Source: Odontesthes bonariensis
Taxonomy: Eukaryota; Chordata; Actinopteri; Atheriniformes; Atherinopsidae
Assembly: GCF_027942865.1 (NCBI RefSeq)
Contig: NC_134529.1
Span: 17,784,467 to 17,848,466 of the forward strand
Length of the DNA stretch: 64,000 nucleotides
Reading direction: 5' to 3'
In this document: one piece after another, positions 58,029-64,000 of the stretch
How positions within the stretch are numbered: position 1 is the stretch's first letter
Layout: the number at the start of each line of letters is the position of its first letter
Made by a program: the position numbers and the translations under genes
The notes under the pieces: generated by a model
The model's input: the letters and a program-made list of their open reading frames with translations, nothing else
Databases searched by the model: none
What the model was told of the DNA's origin: nothing

Positions 58029-60650
58029 TGCATATATATATAAGTGTACAGGAACACAAGCAGAGAAACACACAGGAAGAATTTTAACAACCACTAGCGA
58101 GCTAACCTTTTTAACAAACCTCACATTGAGTCCCCCCACACACACGTACCCACACATGTAGAGACACACACACGCACACACACAGGCTCTACTTGTATTC
58201 CTAACACTTAATATGTCCCGATTTCAGCAGTGCTCAGGCTAATGGTCCATATCTTCAGAGAAATCCTACTAGCATGGTCAGATTGCAGGGAATATTCTTT
58301 TACTCACATGTTCGATTTCTAGTCTTTCAATTTTAGTGTCCTGTTTGCATGCCTGTTGGCTTACAAGTACAAAAATAAACAAGTAAATAGATAGATTTTT
58401 TTTAAAAGAAGCATACTTCACTTTATTCTAATAAATATTGTGGTCTCTCTTCCCTTAATCATTTTACACCATTAGCTTGGTAGAAGACAGAGATAAAGTG
58501 AAGTGAAAGTTTTTTTTTTAACGTGCGCAATGAGCAGAAGAAAAAAAAAAATCAAGAGACGAAGGGGGAGGGATAAATCCAGAATAAATGCATATAATGT
58601 GAGTTAGGTCTGCCACAAAGTATAGGGTGTCGCCTGAAGGGCTTTGCATACAAGATGGAGAGCGGGCTATTTGTGTCCAGCTCTAACTAAAGAGCAGATT
58701 GTCCCTTTCAGCTGTACAGATGAACCACATGTGCATAATGCATTCTGACTGCTAGTTGCAGTGAGTGGAAACTCCTGAAATATAGAAAAGATGAGTTGAG
58801 TTTTTCATTGAAGGGTAGTATCTATATTTCATATGTCCTATGCATGCATTAGTTCAATATTTTTTAGAAAAAAGCATATTTACACTATTGCTGAAAGTTT
58901 CTCAGGTCTGTGCAGTAGATATCAAATCCCAACAGGCTAGCTTAATTTAGCTTGGGGCTGGAGGCATGGGGAAAGAAATACATTAACCTAGCTCTTGTTC
59001 ATAGGTTTAAAAAAAAAAAAAAAAAAAACTGCATTAGCACTCATAAAGCTCATTAACTAATATATTGTGTCTCACACTGGAGTTTACGTTGGTTTCCTGT
59101 AAAGATCATGGTAACAACATCCTCCAACAGCTGCCTGATTCAGGCCAAGAATTATAGCAACTTCCACAAAATTGCAAACATCATATTTTCACACATTTTC
59201 GTACCTATACAAAAACAAGACATGTTGTACAGGTCAGTGTGTTTCAAACTTACTGGAAGCAAGAGCAGTGGAAGTATGGAGTGGGGCCAACTGGCCCTCT
59301 TACTTTACATGCTCGCATAACTCTCTTTTCAGTCATATGTCATTATATCCCATGTAAATCATTCCTGTCCACACTAACTTGTTAGATAAATAACTCAGAT
59401 CAATGTAAAACTTTATCTATAACCCGATCAGGCCTCTCAGGATGGGTGCAAGCTGGACTTGCTCTCTGGAAGACGTGGTCTGCTGACTTGAGTTTCATTA
59501 CATTTCCAGAACCGAAAGAAAACTCAAGATGCTCCTATTCTCACGAGCCAAACATTGATACAGTGCGTGTGTGAATCTAAATGTGCATGTGTTTGTTTAC
59601 ATGAAGCTTCATGTACAATTTTACTGCATATGGGCCATTTTATTATGTTGATGCGTCTGGGAGTTTTTAAATCGCTGTGCTATTCATTGAATGCATAATT
59701 GGCATAAACAACAAAGAGGGATGTTACGGCCAGGCTCAGCAAAGGAAAAGGGAGAGAAACATGAAAATGTAAATGTTGGAATTGATTTAAAATAAATAAA
59801 TGCAATATTTAGAACTAAAAAAATAAGTTGCAAAAAATAAAGGCATAACTTAAACTGACATTAAGAGCCTATAGGTGTTAAAACAATGAAAATAGCTCAA
59901 CAAAATTCTTCTTCAGTGGCTATCTCTTAATTCTATGGTTTTTATTTTTGCTAGTTTTTGCCTATATTTCAAACTTGAATCCATAATTGCAAAATGTATT
60001 GAGTTTACATGTAATGAAATGTGCAACATATCGTAAACAGACATGCTTTTAGACGTGCTTTCTTTCCCAATAATCTGGCAGCAACTCAATGTGTCAGGGT
60101 CGTGAGCACGCTGGCGTGTTCCCAAAACAAATTGTGACAACAATCTTACTAAGTAAGACCTACTGACAGTTATGTGTCACTTTCAACACAACACAAGTCT
60201 CAACTGATCCAGTCACATTAAGAAATAGCCATACACAAAAGCAGAGGTCTGAGGAATAAATAACAGCACTGTTCAAGCTTTCCTACCCCATGATTTGACC
60301 AAGTCTGTCTGTCGCTCTTGATGATGTCTAAAAAAAGTCGTGTGGAACATCAAAATAGTGTCTTATGTCTGAATGACTGAATAGCCTGCTCGAGAAATTA
60401 GCACAAAAATTTATTTCCTAAAACATAGAACTACTTTGTTAATAAAAGCGTGCGTATGCAGCTTTTCTCGCCCTTGCGGTGTTTCTCACCTGGCCGCCGG
60501 TGGCGCTTTTCCATCCAGATGTAGCAGTTGTTCTGTGCCACGCCGGTTTGTGAGTCCAAGAAGGGCATACGCACGCTGCGCTCAGCACAGAGGCGGGCAT
60601 TGTAGCTGCGACAGTGTTCAATGGCCTCCTTATAGAACTGGTCACCGAGA
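43163..60650 (-). CDS. dpf3: DPF3 (BAF45c), double PHD finger protein; 5' end missing
   Basis: Subunit of BAF (SWI/SNF) chromatin remodelling complexes whose tandem PHD fingers read acylated histone H3. Minus-strand coding exons 5' to 3': 60,650-60,490; 57,987-57,880; 54,509-54,376; 54,111-54,016; 53,853-53,781; 49,509-49,372; 49,203-49,075; 43,809-43,697; 43,459-43,378; 43,230-43,163. Phases agree throughout, giving about 366 visible residues. Domains in order: Requiem N-terminal domain ([20 protein letters not shown], then [17 protein letters not shown]); acidic/basic linker; C2H2 finger ([20 protein letters not shown], ending THTHL); PHD1 (YCDFC, VSCSDC, HPTC, QCIEC); PHD2 ([22 protein letters not shown]); and the end [26 protein letters not shown] and HKPQKG match DPF3 better than DPF1 or DPF2, and the alternative exon at 46,429 supports this. 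The initiator exon was not found up to 64,000. Confidence 0.93.
44625..45077. mobile_element. MITE-like element with CTGATCAGCC ends
   Basis: The left end CTGATCAGCCATTACATTAA is matched by the reverse of the right end (CTGATCAGCCACATCATTAA), followed on both sides by a CCACCTG/GACAGGTG-like phrase. It is 453 bp, in a dpf3 intron, with no intact coding sequence. Resembles a very widespread fish repeat whose superfamily I cannot state with confidence. Confidence 0.7.
46429..46589 (-). CDS. dpf3: dpf3 alternative last exon (DPF3a-type C-terminus)
   Basis: After a GTAG acceptor at 46,590-46,593, a frame continues in the right phase from the exon ending CGRS (49,075). It encodes [20 protein letters not shown], then [20 protein letters not shown], then a short acidic tail and a stop at 46,429-46,431. 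Human DPF3a replaces PHD2 with a tail that also contains a STFHGF motif after a serine/acidic stretch, so this is its counterpart. Use of this exon would give a protein with half of PHD1 and no PHD2, which cannot read acetylated H3 in the usual way. Choice between the two ends must involve alternative splicing and polyadenylation. Confidence 0.82.
47740..48710. mobile_element. DNA-transposon-derived repeat, copy 1
   Basis: Both ends contain GATTTGCAAATC (47,765 and 48,670) in AATGATTTGCAAATCA/G context. The interior carries phrases shared with the 56.0-56.4 kb copy, such as GGAGGACACATTGTCCAGGA and CAAAAGTAATTCAAATTTAG. This is a common fish family, here in a dpf3 intron; boundaries are approximate. 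Confidence 0.6.
48735..48960 (-). repeat. Interspersed repeat with a GCTAAGCTAA core, copy 1
   Basis: GACTGTTTTCCCTTGCTTGC and GCTATGTGCTAAGCTAATC are the reverse of a widespread fish repeat (TTAGCTTAGCATAAAGACTGG type). A + strand relative lies at 58,895-59,075. Confidence 0.5.
50441..50476 (-). mobile_element. SINE head fragment
   Basis: CATGGTGGCTAACCACCACA and the following CCACTGCACAGCCCA is the inverse of the tRNA-like head of the SINE family seen at 8.8 kb. The rest of the element is absent. Confidence 0.55.
52317..52642 (+). pseudogene. HARBI1-like nuclease, C-terminal remnant
   Basis: The first frame has [23 protein letters not shown], which includes the glutamate of the DDE triad in the RATVER context. 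After a frameshift, another frame continues [20 protein letters not shown], then [18 protein letters not shown] and a stop at about 52,640. This is the standard C-terminus of Harbinger transposases. The two catalytic aspartates and the N-terminus are absent, so it cannot be active. Confidence 0.8.
52725..53430 (-). pseudogene. Harbinger Myb/SANT-like protein remnant
   Basis: Minus-strand pieces read [14 protein letters not shown], then an apparent GTATGT intron. They continue with [18 protein letters not shown] and, across a frameshift near a poly-C run, [29 protein letters not shown]. These are features of the DNA-binding partner protein of fish Harbinger elements. A further frame down to 52,727 holds a polar tail ending near [10 protein letters not shown]. 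Frame breaks indicate decay, though the homopolymer near 53,143 could also be a sequencing artefact. Confidence 0.65.
53143..53163 (+). repeat. Poly-C run with CTC triplets
   Basis: About 20 consecutive C followed by CTC repeats inside the Harbinger Myb-like region. It encodes a glycine-rich stretch on the minus strand and is prone to length errors. Confidence 0.8.
54296..54345 (+). repeat. AT-rich (TA)n tract near a dpf3 exon
   Basis: TATCTATATATATAGATATA followed by further TA units and poly-T, about 30-80 bp downstream (in the sense of dpf3) of the exon 54,376-54,509 donor. Confidence 0.8.
55380..56005. other. dpf3 intron, CT-rich, no feature
   Basis: Contains a CCCTCCCCTCCCC-rich patch (55,395-55,515) and otherwise plain intronic sequence. 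No exon or named repeat supported. Confidence 0.4.
56010..56385. mobile_element. DNA-transposon-derived repeat, copy 2
   Basis: Shares phrases with 47.7-48.7 kb and with a well-known fish family: ACACCAAGCTGGATGGTTTC, CCAAAGAGAATTTCAAATTG, TAGAGCTTTAACTTGTGTTT and GTTCCTGAGCCCATTAAGTG. The ends are not defined here. It lies in a dpf3 intron and is non-coding. Confidence 0.6.
57551..57572 (+). repeat. (GT)n microsatellite
   Basis: A short run of GT dinucleotides, about 300 bp from the dpf3 exon at 57,880. Confidence 0.8.
57998..58025 (+). repeat. (CA)n microsatellite at a dpf3 splice acceptor
   Basis: About 13 CA units begin 11 bp after the end of the exon 57,880-57,987. On the dpf3 sense strand this is a (TG)n run directly upstream of the CTGCACCCAG acceptor, in the position of the polypyrimidine tract. 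Confidence 0.85.
58895..59075 (+). repeat. Interspersed repeat with a GCTAGCTTAA core, copy 2
   Basis: AGGCTAGCTTAATTTAGCTT, GGGGAAAGAAATACATTAAC and CTCATAAAGCTCATTAACTA match the + orientation of the family seen inverted at 48.7 kb. A 19-20 bp poly-A run interrupts it at about 59,009. Confidence 0.55.
59080..60485. other. dpf3 intron, no feature
   Basis: AT-rich intron; nothing recognisable beyond short homopolymers. Confidence 0.4.
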
Positions 60651-60654
60651 CTGG

Positions 60655-62835
60655 ACACAGACAGACAGAGAAACAAGGACTCAGGCTGAAAAAGAACACG
60701 GCCGGTAACCAGTCACAGAGATAGAAAAGCAGAAAGGACTTCAGCTATGTATCAGGTTAACTTATATTTATTTCTGCAACGGTTTCCCCATTCATTCAAC
60801 ATCTGTAGTAAATAGAAAAAAAAACATTTTTATGTGGAAATAAAGTTCACCACAACATTATTGTCTTGCTTCTGCCATTGATCAAGGGAGTTTGAAGCAT
60901 GTCGCTTTGATTTCTGCCTTTTGTGTGATGAGTCATAACTGCTGACCGACCATCTAAATGCAAACAAACGTTTTGGATGGCAATAACATATGGAGGGAGG
61001 CTGATGATTTAGTATCACTGGGAAATCAAGGATGAGTGTGTCATAAGCAGCTACTTCTCCCCATATTTTGGCTTAATTTGTTTTGGGAAGTTTGGCTTTG
61101 GAAGCTGGTGAGCTGAAAAGTCAACGCAAGCTGAGCTAACATGGAAAAACCTAATGAAAATGATGAGCCATAAGAACAGAAGAAATGCTTCATCCTGTCA
61201 AAACGATAGATTAGTGAAAGTGCAAGATCGAAGTCCACACAGCAGATGGGCTTTGCACACACACACTATTGACCAATAAGAGAACATAAATAAGTTTGTG
61301 AGCCATTAATAACTTCTAAACTCTGAGGCCAGGACTATTAAACACAGACAGATCAAACCAAGATGAGCTCTCTTTTGTCAAAGACAAAAAACCCCACATA
61401 CATACAGAAGACCTTGCTGTTTGTATAACGTAAGTAAGAATTTATCCCTTAAGACAGCAGAATTAATCCTTGTGGGGTTACAGTATATCCAAAGCAACAG
61501 GGCTGTGTCTGTATCTCTGTTTATGTGCATACATGTTTATCTGCCTGACCATCACCCGCTTCTCCCTGATGGGCTGAGCTGAAATTGGCAGTCTGTGGAT
61601 ATTCTACACAGGCATGTAAGGAATGCCAAGCAGGGCCAAGGCCACGACTCTGGTCGCAATGAATCTCAAAGAGAGTGCGAGGATATGGAAGAGTGGATGG
61701 AAAAAGGGAGAAAAGGATGGAAGGGCAGGAGGCTGAGCCGTGACCTATGTATTGCACGAAAAGATGAAGCAGAGCAGGGGTACACACATAAGTGGAGAAG
61801 AACGAGGAAAAAAAGGAAAGAAGAAACATGAATATGAATACAAAAAGGGGGAAACTGCAACACTCAACATATGGAAAACAGATCAAGGTTCCCATTATAC
61901 CCTCTTCTTTACATTTGTAAAATGTGAATTGCACTTTAACTTCGTCTACAGACCCATCTGGACAAAGATCAGAGATTAGAGAGAAACTTTTAAGAGTGGG
62001 GGGCTCAAAAGAACCCAACATAAGACATGTTTTCACAATTCAAGCTGAGTGCACAAAATCAAGAGCATGTGGTAATATAATGAAAGCAGAAAAAAGTTGA
62101 ATTCAAATAAAAATTTTAAAAAAACAACAAAAATCAAATAAGAGGCAGTGATAAGCAATCCTACCAGAGAAGCGGGTATTAAACCTAGGATTTTCTGCTG
62201 CCCTGGAAAACTCAAGAGGAGATAAGTGGAACTCCTTTATCACAACAATAAGGTTTTTATGATGTCATCTTTAATCACTTGCTGTGTCCGATTATAAATG
62301 TCAAGCAAGATCAAAGGGAACCTCAGAAAGAATTCCGATAGACTGGCTTGGAAAAAATAAACTTTGTGGTGTCATCAAAAGGTTCCGGTTTAGGCAAAGT
62401 TAGGCTGTACTAAACGGGCTCGTGGTCCCATACTGGGAACAACACCACAGGGGGAAACACACGAACTAAATCAGCTGCCTTGGTCATATAAAATCTGAAA
62501 AAGAATTATGAGACGTCTTCAAACATTTCATTTTTTATTTTGGTACGTTGTGATTATTCTACAATGTCAGCGAGTAAAGTTCCGGTATATTCTCCGGATG
62601 CAGAAACAGCTGACCGCTCATGGGATTAGTCAAGTGAGCAAAACGTTCACAGCATCAGAAGTTGGTCACACAAGGTGCTTCTATCTCAAAGTTTGCACCT
62701 GAACACTTTTTTTAATGAACAAGTGATGAAGTCCCACTTGATGCTCACTTGGTTGTCTCTGGTATCGCTACGTGATTTCCTTCTTGCGCACGATATGTCT
62801 TTTGGGAATTATTTATATTTAAATAACACATTATG
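60655..62835. other. dpf3 first visible intron, no feature
   Basis: No initiator exon, promoter or CpG-rich stretch for dpf3 was found. A purine-rich stretch at 61,680-61,855 explains the long open frames there on both strands. Confidence 0.4.
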
Positions 62836-62840
62836 CTGAA

Positions 62841-63135
62841 CCTTTCTGTGTGGAGTTTGCATGTTCTGCCCGTCTACGCGTGGGTTCTCTCCGGGTACTC
62901 CGGCTTCCTCCCACCATCCAAAAACATGCATGTTAGGTTAATTAGTGACTCTAAATTGGCCTTAGGAGTGAGTGTGAGCGTGCATGGTTGTGTGTCTTGT
63001 TTGTCTCTGCGTGGTCCATTTGATGCACTGATGACCTGTCCAGGGTGTACCCTGCCTCTCGCCCAATAACAGCTGGGATAGTCTCCCCCTCGCAACCGTA
63101 AATTAGATTAAGCGGGTATAGAAAATGGATGGATG
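62841..63135 (+). mobile_element. tRNA-derived SINE, body and 3' end, best preserved
   Basis: Runs from CTTTCTGTGTGGAGTTTGCA through GGGTACTCCGGCTTCCTCCC, AACATGCATGTTAGGTTAAT and CTGTCCAGGGTGTACCCTGC to the end TATAGAAAATGGATGGATG. The tRNA-like head is truncated. It is the least diverged copy in the window, suggesting relatively recent insertion. Confidence 0.8.
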
Positions 63136-64000
63136 TTATGCAGTCCAAAAACCTCTTGCCAATTTTCAATATTGGACAGAACCAACCTTTAAGGGCTCCA
63201 AACCATATACACCAAACCAATATGAAAACATTGCCAGGCAGGACATATTTTAAAAAATGCCTGTACAAGAAGATATAGCTCACCAGTCCAGAAGAAAGCG
63301 GCACCGGTTGTTGGCTTAGGGTTATAAGAGCCCATAAAATGTTTCTTCCTACCTTTTAACACAACCAACAGTTCAAATAACTCACTAGCTATATCATAAA
63401 AACTAGACACAAAGGTCTGGAGACAAAACATAAGGAGAAACTGTACTAAGTGGGCGAAATAATCTCTGACAATGCTGCACAGCTAACAGGCCGATTGTCA
63501 GCTGTCCTGTCTGGAGCGTCTGTGAAAATCTTTCTCTCTGTCTGTCGGCAAAGAGCCATAAAAATATCAAACTGCTCATTGTAAGTATAGATATCTTTCT
63601 CCCACACATTTTTTTCTGAAAGAATTCAAAGAGAATCATCATCAGTGAAGCACTCTATTTAAACCATTTATATATTTATTCATGATTTGTAACTATAGTA
63701 AACTGGAATCGCTAACATGTAAAAACTAAAAACTTGAAGTGGCTCTCCCATTCGGCACCTAAGTGTTTGGCCTTAAACGCACGTGGTTGTAAGTTGCAGT
63801 TTCTTTGTCAAAGAGACCTACAGAAATGAGGAATGCAGCTGGTGCTTTTGGTAACACATGTTTATACAGTATGAGACCAGCAGTCTAAGGGATCCGGTCA
63901 AAGGCAATTCTCCAGAAGAGACTTCCTGTCACATAACTCATGCTCCCAGAGGTAAAATGTTATCTCTGCTGTCGCTTTTCGTTGCCTGAACTGAAGTGTG
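63136..64000. other. dpf3 intron to window edge, no feature
   Basis: No exon or repeat recognised. The dpf3 gene must continue beyond the edge because its start codon has not been reached. Confidence 0.4.

Noticed and set aside
61521..62036. 171-codon minus-strand open frame
   Set aside because: Runs through a purine-rich/pyrimidine-rich stretch that lacks stops by composition; the opposite strand is open too.
60655..64000. dpf3 initiator exon
   Set aside because: Looked for a minus-strand ATG exon with a GT donor in the right phase and the usual short DPF N-terminus; none was convincing, so the start is placed outside the window.
1..64000. CRISPR arrays, bacterial operons, prophage
   Set aside because: No regularly spaced repeats, no bacterial gene families, and intron-containing vertebrate genes throughout.

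Overview
This is vertebrate nuclear DNA, most likely from a teleost fish and plausibly a percomorph. The evidence is compact intron-containing genes with GT-AG splice sites, AT-rich spacers, (CA)n microsatellites, and remnants of fish-type mobile elements: L2/CR1-like LINEs, Tc1-like transposons, a PIF/Harbinger element, tRNA-derived SINEs and several MITEs. There is no sign of bacterial genes, operons or CRISPR. Nearly all short open frames in the window are chance frames or lie inside repeats.

Layout. (1) 1-27 kb holds no gene I can name. It contains LINE 3' ends (about 2.5-3.1 kb and 14.1-14.4 kb), a nested pair of MITEs (5.76-6.51 kb), SINE copies, a decayed L2-like LINE (21.6-23.0 kb), a Tc1 scrap (25.6 kb), and two unassigned exon-like open frames on the + strand (6.9 kb and 19.9 kb). 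(2) 27.4-33.0 kb holds a complete minus-strand syntaxin-7-type SNARE gene: nine coding exons encoding 255 residues, plus a probable non-coding first exon. (3) 33.4-34.3 kb is a LINE 3' end interrupted by a tRNA-Lys(CTT) sequence and a SINE-like body. (4) 35.9-39.5 kb holds a complete plus-strand LEG1 (liver-enriched gene 1 / C6orf58) gene: eight coding exons, 357 residues, secreted, with a TATA box and poly(A) signal. (5) 43.2-60.7 kb holds a minus-strand DPF3 (BAF45c) gene. Ten coding exons are visible, plus the alternative last exon of the DPF3a-type isoform. Its first coding exon is not seen and should lie beyond 64 kb. Its introns hold a Harbinger element with both ends intact (51,974-53,670) and several other repeats.

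Function. The three genes do not form one pathway. STX7 is an endosomal/lysosomal Qa-SNARE, LEG1 is a secreted protein known from liver development, and DPF3 is a histone-acetyl reader subunit of BAF chromatin remodelling complexes. Their linkage joins human 6q-type genes (STX7, LEG1) with a 14q24-type gene (DPF3). I found no convincing new biological system. The observations most worth checking are the unassigned exon at 19.9 kb, the conserved DPF3a terminal exon, the MITE beside LEG1 exon 5, and the tRNA-Lys/SINE composite.
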